A DNA stretch of 5,175 nucleotides from JBCDBD01 sp039184335 (lineage in GTDB: Bacteria > Bacteroidota > Bacteroidia > Flavobacteriales > Flavobacteriaceae): positions 1 through 5,175 of the forward strand of contig JBCDBD010000080.1 of the NCBI GenBank assembly GCA_039184335.1, written 5' to 3'. The notes beneath the pieces are model-generated. The model saw only the letters and a list, made by a program, of their open reading frames with translations, was not told the DNA's origin and did no database searches. Both the position numbers and the translations under genes were made by a program. Of the stretch, positions 1 to 5,175 are shown in pieces; the first letter of the stretch is position 1; each line of letters begins with the position of its first letter.

Positions 1-1214
1 CAGTAATCTATAGCAATTTAGGTCTGTTGTTCAAAAGCACACATGTAGATTCAACCTTGCACTATTTCAAAAAATCAAAAATACAGTTCGAAAGCTTCGA
101 ATTACCAGAAAACATTTCAAAGCACCATTTTAATATTGAACAATCGGTATTTAACAGCTTTGTTGACATACATGAAAAAAAATACACTAAGGCAATAAAA
201 AACCTAAAAACATGCATAGACATACTGAAACTAAAAGCGAATGACAAAAATGATAGAGATGTTTTGGTGGCAGCTTATGAATATTTGATACTGGCCTATG
301 AAAAAACCGATCAACTTAAAAAGGCCAATGCCTGTTTAAAGGAAAAAGAAAAATTTATGGTCCAATTTCATCAAGAAGAGCTTAAGATTGAAATCGCAAA
401 AATAGAAACCGCTTTTGAAACCAAGGAAAAAGAAGAACATATTCGAAAGCTAGAGTTGAAAAACAGGGCCAAAGACCTAGAAGTCACACAAAAGCAGACC
501 CAATTGGTTGCTGGATCCCTTATCGCCCTTGCCATATTACTGTTAGCACTTATATTCTTCCGTCAAAGAATTTTCAAGAACCGTTTTGAGAAAATTTCAC
601 TGGAACAACGGTTGTTAAGATCACAGATGAACCCTCACTTCATCTACAATGTGCTACAAAACGCTATTTCGCTTATCGATAAACAACCTAAGGAAGCGAA
701 AGGGTTTATCGCAAACTTTGGCCAACTGCTACGATTGAACCTCGAGAATTCAAGGGAGGATTTTGTTTTTTTGGAAGATGAACTCAAAGCACTAAAAGGG
801 TACTTGGAGCTCTCATCGGCATTGACCAAAAAATTCTTCCATACCATAGCGGTTGATCCAGACATTGATCCAGCAGCAACAAAGATACCACCCATGCTGA
901 TTCAACCACTTGTGGAGAACGCAATCAAGCACGGTATCAATGGAATAGCCGAAGAGGGCAAAATCAAAGTATCGCTTTCAAAGAAAACGAAAACCCTGTT
1001 ACACTGTAACATTTGTGATAATGGAAAAGGGTTCTCCCCAATGCAAGGAAAACCTTCAAACCAACACCGATCACTTTCTTTGAATATATTACAAGAGCGG
1101 TTACACATGTATGTCAAAAACAAGAAAAATGCCATGGTAACCATTGAACATCCCAATGCCAAGGGTAAAAATATGAGCTGTGTGGGCATTAACATTCCCT
1201 TTCAAGAAATTTAG
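1..1214 (+). CDS. TPR-containing LytS/YehU-type sensor histidine kinase (5' end cut by window)
   Basis: Membrane sensor kinase expected to autophosphorylate a histidine and pass phosphate to a response regulator, usually of the LytTR type. The frame is open from position 3 to the left edge, so the gene starts outside; the TTG at 27 lies inside a TPR-like stretch (YSNLGLLFKST...LHYFKKS) and is not the start. Counting from the codon at position 3, residues 1-105 are helical and TPR-like, about 106-163 form a Glu/Lys-rich coiled coil, and about 168-186 form one hydrophobic membrane segment. The His_kinase domain follows, with the phospho-acceptor box QMNPHFIYN (His212, bases 636-638). The HATPase domain has the N box LVENAIKHG (about 303-311), the G1 box CDNGKGF (338-344) and a C-terminal LSLNILQERL motif. 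All catalytic boxes look intact. The family usually has a signal peptide and periplasmic TPRs at the N-terminus, not visible here. No response regulator gene follows; the next genes are the small peptides. The family call is firm; the link to the peptides is inference. Confidence 0.93.
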   Translation, partial: VIYSNLGLLFKSTHVDSTLHYFKKSKIQFESFELPENISKHHFNIEQSVFNSFVDIHEKKYTKAIKNLKTCIDILKLKANDKNDRDVLVAAYEYLILAYEKTDQLKKANACLKEKEKFMVQFHQEELKIEIAKIETAFETKEKEEHIRKLELKNRAKDLEVTQKQTQLVAGSLIALAILLLALIFFRQRIFKNRFEKISLEQRLLRSQMNPHFIYNVLQNAISLIDKQPKEAKGFIANFGQLLRLNLENSREDFVFLEDELKALKGYLELSSALTKKFFHTIAVDPDIDPAATKIPPMLIQPLVENAIKHGINGIAEEGKIKVSLSKKTKTLLHCNICDNGKGFSPMQGKPSNQHRSLSLNILQERLHMYVKNKKNAMVTIEHPNAKGKNMSCVGINIPFQEI

Positions 1215-1302
1215 ATCATTAGTTCCATTTCCATAATGCCTTGGTTTAGATAATTAATAGCTGCCTTCACATATTAACAGTTCTTTTTTTTATAAAATCA
1301 TT

Positions 1303-1335
1303 GTAAATTCTTACACTAATTCTAAAATATATCCC
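1303..1335 (+). promoter_or_regulatory. Conserved 5' leader in front of peptide gene 1
   Basis: These 33 bases directly before the ATG match 1756-1788 before peptide gene 2 at 32 of 33 positions (A1315 versus T1768), more conserved than the sequence further upstream. The block ends in TAAAATATATCCC and has no Shine-Dalgarno sequence, as is common in Bacteroidota. It probably contains the untranslated leader and perhaps the promoter -7 region; TAAATTCT is only a weak match to the Bacteroidota TAnnTTTG consensus, so no promoter is assigned. Just upstream, TTAATA (1254-1259) pairs with TATTAA (1272-1277) and a run of eight T follows at 1284-1291; this could be a weak terminator for the kinase gene, but copy 2 does not preserve it. 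Confidence 0.45.
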
Positions 1336-1473
1336 ATGAAAAAAAACAAAAAAATCGGGCTTTCCTTGAACAAAAAAGTAGTTTCAAAATTTAAAGCGGC
1401 CAAAATTACCGGCGGGGCTAACACCGAATGGCGTTATGCCGGTACCTTCTATTGTTGTGAAAATCACTTATAG
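1336..1473 (+). CDS. Double-glycine precursor peptide 1 (lanthipeptide-like, 45 aa)
   Basis: Small ribosomal peptide precursor. ATG at 1336, TAG at 1471-1473. Residues 1-27 form a Lys-rich leader with KKIGLSLNKKVVSK (5-18) and ITGG (24-27), resembling leaders of class I lanthipeptide-type precursors of Bacteroidota (LxLNKxT/V...GG). Cleavage after Gly27 would release an 18-residue core, ANTEWRYAGTFYCCENHL, with two Thr (30, 37), two adjacent Cys (40, 41) and no Ser. If modified as a lanthipeptide, the Thr would be dehydrated and the Cys would close thioether rings; a disulfide or unmodified product is also possible. The start is supported by the almost identical upstream block in the second copy, where similarity continues straight into the ATG. 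It lies 121 bp after the kinase gene on the same strand, opposite a convergent exporter operon. The existence of the gene is well supported by the conserved copy; the chemical class is inferred because no modification enzyme is in view. Confidence 0.85.
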   Translation: MKKNKKIGLSLNKKVVSKFKAAKITGGANTEWRYAGTFYCCENHL

Positions 1474-1512
1474 ACCCTATTGCTTGGTTTAAAGTCAAAG
1501 CCTGAATGGTAT

Positions 1513-1543
1513 AAGGGCAAGAGACCCCAGGTTTCTTGCCTTT
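1513..1543 (+). terminator. Hairpin after peptide gene 1
   Basis: A 14-bp stem: 1513-1526 pairs with 1530-1543 around a 3-base loop (CCA), with two G-T wobbles (1515/1541 and 1523/1533) and no mismatches. It starts 40 bases after the stop codon. The following T tract is short (TTTAAAT), so termination may be inefficient or the hairpin may instead stabilise the 3' end of a small mRNA. The equivalent hairpin in unit B keeps its central stem, supporting a real function. Confidence 0.65.
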
Positions 1544-1755
1544 AAATCTGGCAAGTCTGAAGATAATCACACAATTAAAAGACCAACACTTTAGATAGCA
1601 ACAGTACGTTGAGAACCAATGATGGTTGAAACATCAACGCCTATTTTCAAAAAACTTAGGTTATATCATTTCCATATCCACAAAGTCTATCGCTAGGTTT
1701 AGATAATAAATACCTACTTTCATATATTGACAGTTCTTATTTTCATATTACCACC

Positions 1756-1788
1756 GTAAATTCTTACTCTAATTCTAAAATATATCCC
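1756..1788 (+). promoter_or_regulatory. Conserved 5' leader in front of peptide gene 2
   Basis: Counterpart of 1303-1335, differing at one base. The wider upstream region contains TTGACA at 1728-1733, but it sits 24 bases before TAAATT, too far for a normal -35/-10 pair, and the copy 1 equivalent reads TTAACA. The promoter is therefore left unassigned. The duplicated leader suggests each peptide gene can be transcribed and translated on its own. Confidence 0.45.
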
Positions 1789-1926
1789 ATGAAAGAAAAC
1801 AAAAAAATTGGGCTTTCCTTGAACAAAAAAGTAGTTTCAAAACTTAAAGCGGCCAAAATTACCGGTGGAGATAACACACAATGGCGCTATGCTGCCACTT
1901 TCTATTGTTGTGAATATCATCTATAA
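1789..1926 (+). CDS. Double-glycine precursor peptide 2 (lanthipeptide-like, 45 aa)
   Basis: Paralogue of peptide 1; ATG at 1789, TAA at 1924-1926. It is identical to peptide 1 at 39 of 45 residues; changes are K3E, F19L, A28D, E31Q, G36A and N43Y. The leader again has KKIGLSLNKKVVSK and ITGG (24-27), and the predicted core after Gly27 is DNTQWRYAATFYCCEYHL. Both Thr and both Cys are kept, as are Trp32, Arg33, Tyr34 and the T-F-Y-C-C-E run. At the DNA level the two genes differ at 17 of 138 positions: 5 of 81 in the leader part, 11 of 54 in the core part and 1 in the stop codon. About half of the codon changes are silent, which fits two genes kept under selection rather than a decaying copy. 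The most likely role is a second variant of the same secreted product, exported by the ABC/HlyD system on the other strand. Product class and activity are inferred. Confidence 0.85.
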   Translation: MKENKKIGLSLNKKVVSKLKAAKITGGDNTQWRYAATFYCCEYHL

Positions 1927-1964
1927 ACCATGATTCGGTTTTAAAATCAAAGTCTGAATAGTAA

Positions 1965-1995
1965 GAGGGCAAGACTCATGTGGTTTCTTGCCCTT
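1965..1995 (+). terminator. Hairpin after peptide gene 2
   Basis: GGGCAAGA (1967-1974) pairs perfectly with TCTTGCCC (1986-1993), and A1966/T1994 plus G1965/T1995 can extend the stem. The loop has 11 bases. It corresponds to the unit A hairpin at a similar distance from the stop codon. The G-T wobble 1515/1541 of unit A is a G-C pair here (1967/1993), while the inner part of the unit A stem is lost. The T tract is very short (TTAAAT). Confidence 0.6.
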
Positions 1996-1997
1996 AA

Positions 1998-2021
1998 ATA
2001 TGAAAACTGGTATTTTCATAT
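1998..2021. repeat. Inverted repeat, 9-bp arms
   Basis: ATATGAAAA (1998-2006) and TTTTCATAT (2013-2021) are perfect reverse complements around a 6-base loop, directly after the hairpin of unit B. There is no equivalent in unit A. It could be a second weak terminator or a protein-binding palindrome; the sequence alone does not decide. Confidence 0.4.
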
Positions 2022-2088
2022 CAACCGAGTAGCAAAAAACATTCATTGGGTGAAAAATCAACGTCACTTTTCAAAAAACGTAAATTAT

Positions 2089-2136
2089 TGTTTCCGTAAC
2101 CAAATCCTAGGCAGAGGCAATTAATGGCTATATTAA
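2089..2136 (+). repeat. Possible truncated third repeat unit
   Basis: After the end of unit B the sequence again resembles the start of a unit: TGTTTCCGTA (2089-2098) matches CATTTCCATA, followed by CTAGG, then ATTAATGGCT and ATATTAA, resembling ATTAATAGCT and ATATTAA of unit A. The similarity fades and no precursor gene follows. It may be the remnant of a third cassette or the original flank. Confidence 0.3.
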
Positions 2137-2314
2137 ATAATAACGGTTTTTCAAAAAACAATAATTTTTTAGTGTAGTTTTAAAGCATTCCCTAAGAAGA
2201 TAGAAAAAATTGTTGGTGACTCTAGGTTCAAATATCTTAAAAACACTTATCCTTTTTGTGTTACAGGATCTCATTGCAACTGTGTATAAACAGTATTCAA
2301 ATTGAATGTTAAAT

Positions 2315-2337
2315 GCTGCCGTTAAGGCCGCTTTTTT
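2315..2337 (+). terminator. Rho-independent terminator facing the exporter operon
   Basis: On the plus strand GCTGCC (2315-2320) and GGCCGC (2326-2331) pair with one mismatch around the loop GTTAA and are followed by six T (2332-2337). It would stop transcription from the peptide genes before it runs into the convergent HlyD gene. The T run ends on the HlyD stop codon (2337-2339). On the minus strand the same hairpin is followed only by ATTT, so it would be a weak terminator for the exporter operon. Confidence 0.55.
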
Positions 2338-3656
2338 CATGCTCGATTAAAGAGCTTTCGTATTTCATAAAACACCCGTTCCAAAACACTGAGTTCCTCT
2401 ATCACAATTTCAGCAGAGCCTCGCATCTCTTGTTTAAATTTAATTTTCTTGTCGAAGGAAGTAGTTAAACCTTCAACGCTGATATACAAGGTATAAAAGG
2501 TTTGTTCCCCTTGTTTGGGAACCTCCGAGACACTCTTGATTTCTCCCTTTAGACTGCCCCACTCTTCAAAAGGGTAGTTGTCCAATTTAATGATGACCAC
2601 CTGCCCTACCTTTACTTTTCCTGAATTTCGTATGGGCAACGTGACCCGCCCGATGATCCCATCCATATTTTCGGGCACAACCGTAAACAACATCTCCCCC
2701 AGATCAACATTTTGGTACTGGTTCCAAATATCAAAAACCGTTACATTGCCACTAATGGGGCTTTTTATCAAATATTGTTGTTCCCATGCGTACAGCGCAA
2801 TGTGGAGATTTTGTTCTGCATTGGCCAACTCTTGTTTATACGTGTTCTCAAATTCAGTACCCTGAATATCTGTCTTGGTGAGTAAATTGTTAAAATTGGC
2901 TATGGCAATCTGCGTATTGGAAATATTGGTCAAAAAAACTTCATACTGTTGCTGATCGGCAAGGTATGCCCTCGATGCCTCTTCATATTCCGCTTTAGAG
3001 ATCACCCTTTTATCAAATAGTCCTTTATTGCGGTCAAAGTTGTTTTTTGAAAGTGCCAAATCTTGCTCAAACAATGCCAACTGCCGTTCTTGATTTCGTA
3101 AAAACTGCTGTTGCTCATAGAGTTGTTTTCGAATCAATGCAGATTCCTTGGTGTTCGGCGCAAGTGTATGGTACAGGATAAAATTTTGATAGGCGGTCAA
3201 ATAGTTTCCATAGGCCAGCTGCATTTCACCCAAATCCAATGTAGACGGAAAAATTTGATGCAAAGAATCCAATGATAAAAACACTGCCCTATGGCTGTCC
3301 AATTCATTCGCTAAATAAATAGCATCTTCAAATTTTGCCGTATTTTCAATTTCTGCTAAAATCTGGTCTTTAGAAACGTGGTCATTGGCCTGTACCAATA
3401 CCTTGGTCAACCGTCCAGAAGAACGTGCCTTAAGATAGATCGGAGGATTTTTACTGGTAATCACAATTTGCGCAGGGATGATGTCATTATAGCTAATGAC
3501 GGCCGACCCTAACAATAAAATTCCAACAATGACAAAAACCAAGGAAGTACCCGAACGAATCATCCAGTTGGGTGTTTTACCCAAAATTTCCCTGACTTGG
3601 TCAGATCGTTCATCCAACAAATTGATGCTATCCTTATGGTTTTCGTCCTCTTTCAT
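2337..3656 (-). CDS. HlyD-family membrane fusion protein of a peptide exporter
   Basis: Periplasmic adaptor that links an inner-membrane ABC exporter to an outer-membrane channel in a type I secretion route. The protein has 439 residues, a normal length. A short cytoplasmic N-terminus is followed by one membrane segment (about 36-56). The first half of the lipoyl/barrel-sandwich domain is at about 73-105 (YLKARSSGRLTKVLVQANDHVSKDQIL); the coiled-coil hairpin spans about 110-290 and is rich in Gln, Glu and Leu. The second lipoyl half starts at IKSPISGNVT (297-306), followed by a beta-barrel region (about 330-420) and a C-terminal SVLERVFYEIRKLF helix like that of bacteriocin-type adaptors. The ATG at 3656 lies one base after the TAA of the ABC transporter gene (TAA-G-ATG), so the two are almost certainly co-transcribed and probably translationally coupled. 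Its partner is that transporter; the likely cargo is the two small peptides just beyond its stop codon. Family call firm, cargo inferred. Confidence 0.93.
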   Translation of the reverse strand: MKEDENHKDSINLLDERSDQVREILGKTPNWMIRSGTSLVFVIVGILLLGSAVISYNDIIPAQIVITSKNPPIYLKARSSGRLTKVLVQANDHVSKDQILAEIENTAKFEDAIYLANELDSHRAVFLSLDSLHQIFPSTLDLGEMQLAYGNYLTAYQNFILYHTLAPNTKESALIRKQLYEQQQFLRNQERQLALFEQDLALSKNNFDRNKGLFDKRVISKAEYEEASRAYLADQQQYEVFLTNISNTQIAIANFNNLLTKTDIQGTEFENTYKQELANAEQNLHIALYAWEQQYLIKSPISGNVTVFDIWNQYQNVDLGEMLFTVVPENMDGIIGRVTLPIRNSGKVKVGQVVIIKLDNYPFEEWGSLKGEIKSVSEVPKQGEQTFYTLYISVEGLTTSFDKKIKFKQEMRGSAEIVIEELSVLERVFYEIRKLFNRA

Positions 3657-3657
3657 C

Positions 3658-5175
3658 TTACTGTCCCAATTCCAATTGGTTTTTCACCAAAGCATAATAC
3701 GTTCCTCTTTTCGCGGTCAATTGCTCATGGTTTCCCCTTTCAATGATCTTCCCGTTATCCAACACGATGATTTGATCTGCATTTTTTACCGTGCTCAAAC
3801 GATGGGCAACCACTACTACCGTTTTACCTTCATAAAAACCATCCAGCTTTTCCATGATCTCTTTTTCATTATTGGCATCCAAGGCACTGGTGGCCTCATC
3901 AAAAAACAGATAATTGGGATTCTTATATACTGCCCTGGCTATTAGAATGCGCTGTTTTTGTCCTCCGCTCACATTGCTTCCTGCATCTCCTATTTTTGTG
4001 TTGAAGCCAGAAGGCAGTTGTTCAATAAAATCTGTAATGTTGGCCACATCAACAGCATGGGTCAACCGTTTTTTGTCCATAATGCCTTCTGAATCCGATT
4101 CCGTGATGTTCCGGGCAATCGTATCCCCAAAAAGAAATCCATCTTGCATGACCGAACCACAGGCGCTTCTCCAGAAAGAAGTACCCATATTTTTTAGGTT
4201 CACTCCCCCTACTTTTATCTTCCCCTTGGTAGGTTGATAAAATTTCAACAATAGTTTGATCAAGGTGGTTTTTCCACTCCCACTGGCACCCACAATTGCT
4301 GTTATTTTGCCTTCTGGTATGGTTAATGTAATGTTATCTAAAACCTTCGGGGAATTTTTGCCCCCATATCGAAAACTTAGCTTTTCGAGATGTATGCCCA
4401 AATCATCTGGAAGCGCTGTGACAAGTTCCAAACGCCTATTCTCTTCATCTTCTTTTTGATGGATTTCTGAGAGGCGTTCCAAGCTTATCTTGGCATCTTG
4501 CCCTGTTTGGATAAAGGTGATAAAGTTATTGATAGGTAGGTTTAACTGACCGATGATGTACTGTACAGACAGCATCATACCAAGGGTAAGGTTGCCATCA
4601 ATAACGGCTTTGGCCGCTACGAAGGTGATGAGAATATTCTTTAGCTCATTGAAAAAGCGTCCTCCGACATTTTGGGTCTGGGTCAAGGCCAAACTTTTTA
4701 GGGACACCTTGAACAGTTTTACCTGAATGGCCTCCCACTCCCATCTTCGGCGTCTTTCAGATCCATTCAGCTTAATTTCCTGCATGCCAGAAATCAATTG
4801 ATAAATACTGCTTTGGTTGTCTGCCGCTTGATCGAACCGCTTGTAATCAAGTTCTCCCCGTTTCTTTAAAAATAATAGCGTCCATCCGATATAAATGAAG
4901 GAACCGATAAAAAAAATGGTGAAAACAGTACGATTATAATAGGCCAAGACAATCCCAAAAACCAAGATATTAAAGGCTGAAAAAATGGTGTTCAGTGTTG
5001 TACTGGATAAAAACTCCTGTATCCGCTCATGATCATAAATCCGTTGGATGATGTCCCCAGTGTTTTTAGAGTCAAAAAAAGCAATGGGCAAACGCATAAG
5101 TTTCATCAGAAAATCTGAAATGAGGTTGATATTGATACGACTGGTGACATGCAATAAAATCCAACTACGTATGAC
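3658..5175 (-). CDS. Bacteriocin-type ABC exporter, probably with peptidase domain (N-terminus cut by window)
   Basis: Inner-membrane ATP-driven peptide exporter. The frame is open to the right edge (VIRSWILLH... upstream of the TTG at 5154), so the gene begins outside; 505 residues are visible. Counting from the codon at 5175-5173, residues 1-235 are the C-terminal part of the exporter membrane domain, including the loop LPIAFFDSKNTGDIIQRI (about 29-46) and hydrophobic segments near 63-80, 82-103 and 180-215. The ATPase domain has Walker A GASGSGKT (296-303), the Q-loop glutamine in VMQDGFLF (344), signature VSGGQKQR (402-409), Walker B YLFFDEATSALD (422-433) and the switch histidine in AHRLS (458); all are intact. 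In the family (about 700-740 residues) a C39 cysteine peptidase that cuts after Gly-Gly leads the protein; this part would be outside the window and is assumed from the closeness to PCAT-type exporters and from the GG leaders nearby. It is the upstream gene of an operon with the HlyD adaptor. Confidence 0.93.
   Translation of the reverse strand, partial: VIRSWILLHVTSRININLISDFLMKLMRLPIAFFDSKNTGDIIQRIYDHERIQEFLSSTTLNTIFSAFNILVFGIVLAYYNRTVFTIFFIGSFIYIGWTLLFLKKRGELDYKRFDQAADNQSSIYQLISGMQEIKLNGSERRRRWEWEAIQVKLFKVSLKSLALTQTQNVGGRFFNELKNILITFVAAKAVIDGNLTLGMMLSVQYIIGQLNLPINNFITFIQTGQDAKISLERLSEIHQKEDEENRRLELVTALPDDLGIHLEKLSFRYGGKNSPKVLDNITLTIPEGKITAIVGASGSGKTTLIKLLLKFYQPTKGKIKVGGVNLKNMGTSFWRSACGSVMQDGFLFGDTIARNITESDSEGIMDKKRLTHAVDVANITDFIEQLPSGFNTKIGDAGSNVSGGQKQRILIARAVYKNPNYLFFDEATSALDANNEKEIMEKLDGFYEGKTVVVVAHRLSTVKNADQIIVLDNGKIIERGNHEQLTAKRGTYYALVKNQLELGQ

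Larger units (their letters stand above)
1226..1666 (+). repeat. Tandem repeat unit A (441 bp) carrying peptide gene 1
   Basis: The first of two side-by-side copies of a segment that includes upstream region, peptide gene, hairpin and downstream spacer. The copies start with the same CATTTCCATA (1226 and 1667). Similarity is clear around GGTTTAGATAAT (1243/1696), ATATT[AG]ACAGTTCTT (1271/1724), the 33 bases before each ATG, the coding region and the hairpin. Matching points are offset by 453 bp in the upstream and coding part, 451 at the hairpin and 424 at the far end, so small indels have accumulated. Outer boundaries are approximate. Confidence 0.75.
1474..1788. other. Spacer between the two peptide genes
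   Basis: This 315-bp stretch contains the hairpin of unit A (1513-1543), a downstream spacer that is much less conserved between units, and the upstream region of peptide gene 2. A short reading frame at 1622-1696 (ATG GTT GAA...) is not preserved in the second unit and is not taken as a gene. No RNA gene is recognised. Confidence 0.6.
1667..2088 (+). repeat. Tandem repeat unit B (about 422 bp) carrying peptide gene 2
   Basis: The second copy of the unit described at 1226. It starts at the shared CATTTCCATA and ends where a diverged third start, TGTTTCCGTA (2089), appears. The ends of both units share a block: GGTTGAAACATCAACG in unit A (1624-1639) and GGGTGAAAAATCAACG in unit B, each followed by TTTTCAAAAAAC (1644-1655 and 2068-2079). 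Boundaries are approximate. Confidence 0.7.
1927..2336. other. Intergenic region between peptide gene 2 and the exporter operon
   Basis: This 410-bp AT-rich stretch holds the unit B hairpin (1967-1993), a second inverted repeat (1998-2021), the end of unit B, a probable degenerate start of a third unit (2089 to about 2136), a third copy of the 12-mer TTTTCAAAAAAC (2148-2159), and the terminator at 2315-2337. From 2160 to 2314 no gene, RNA or repeat is recognised. A 70-codon minus-strand frame (2128-2340) resembles no family I know and is judged spurious. Confidence 0.6.

Noticed and set aside
27..29. TTG as the start of the histidine kinase.
   Set aside because: The frame stays open to the window edge and the upstream residues (YSNLGLL) continue a TPR-like motif, so the gene starts further upstream.
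1622..1696. A 24-codon plus-strand frame (MVETSTPIFKK...) between the peptide genes.
   Set aside because: The equivalent place in unit B has no ATG and the frame is not kept, so it is unlikely to be translated.
1728..1733. TTGACA as a -35 promoter box for peptide gene 2.
   Set aside because: No suitable -10 lies at the right distance, Bacteroidota promoters use a different consensus, and the copy 1 equivalent reads TTAACA.
1226..2160. Repeated sequence considered as a CRISPR array or insertion sequence.
   Set aside because: The units are over 400 bp and contain genes, there is no short regularly spaced repeat with spacers, and there are no transposase frames or terminal inverted repeats.
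2128..2340. A 70-codon minus-strand frame whose ATG overlaps the HlyD stop codon (ATGA), suggesting a coupled third gene.
   Set aside because: The overlap is attractive, but the protein resembles no family I know, shows no domain or leader pattern, and runs through the terminator hairpin and the repeat remnant. A + strand terminator explains its first codons better.
2578..4459. Several plus-strand frames opposite the HlyD and ABC transporter genes, and minus-strand frames opposite the kinase.
   Set aside because: They lie entirely opposite strongly supported coding regions and have no recognisable domains; they are shadows of the real genes.
5152..5154. TTG as the start of the ABC transporter.
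   Set aside because: The frame continues to the right edge with VIRSWILLH, a typical exporter sequence, so the N-terminus is simply cut off.

Overview
The window looks like a piece of a Bacteroidota chromosome, most likely a flavobacterium. The DNA is AT-rich, no clear Shine-Dalgarno sequences precede the starts, one gene encodes a TPR-containing LytS-type histidine kinase, and the small peptides carry the leader style (LSLNKK...ITGG) seen in Bacteroidota ribosomal peptide natural products. The taxonomic call rests on protein style only.

Layout. Positions 1-1214 (+) hold the 3' part of a membrane sensor histidine kinase that is cut by the left edge. Positions about 1226-2088 hold a tandem duplication of a unit of about 420-440 bp. 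Each unit has an AT-rich leader region, a 45-codon double-glycine precursor peptide gene (1336-1473 and 1789-1926, both +) and a terminator-like hairpin. A short degenerate third unit seems to begin near 2089 but has no peptide gene. Positions 2160-2336 show no convincing gene and end in a + strand terminator. Positions 2337-3656 (-) encode a HlyD-type membrane fusion protein, and 3658-5175 (-) encode the C-terminal two thirds of a bacteriocin-type ABC exporter, cut by the right edge. The exporter is upstream of the HlyD gene in the same operon, with one base between them, and the operon converges on the peptide genes.

How it may work together (inference). The two small peptides are probably ribosomally made, perhaps lanthipeptide-like, precursors. 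The ABC exporter probably removes the leader after Gly-Gly (its peptidase domain would lie beyond the right edge) and, with the HlyD adaptor and an outer-membrane channel, exports the 18-residue cores. The cores keep an invariant W-R-Y-A and T-F-Y-C-C-E arrangement while other positions vary. The kinase is a candidate regulator or sensor for the system. No modification enzyme (LanB, LanC, radical SAM) is visible, so whether the cores are modified cannot be decided here. The most interesting part is the pair of tiny, self-contained peptide cassettes between 1226 and 2088.
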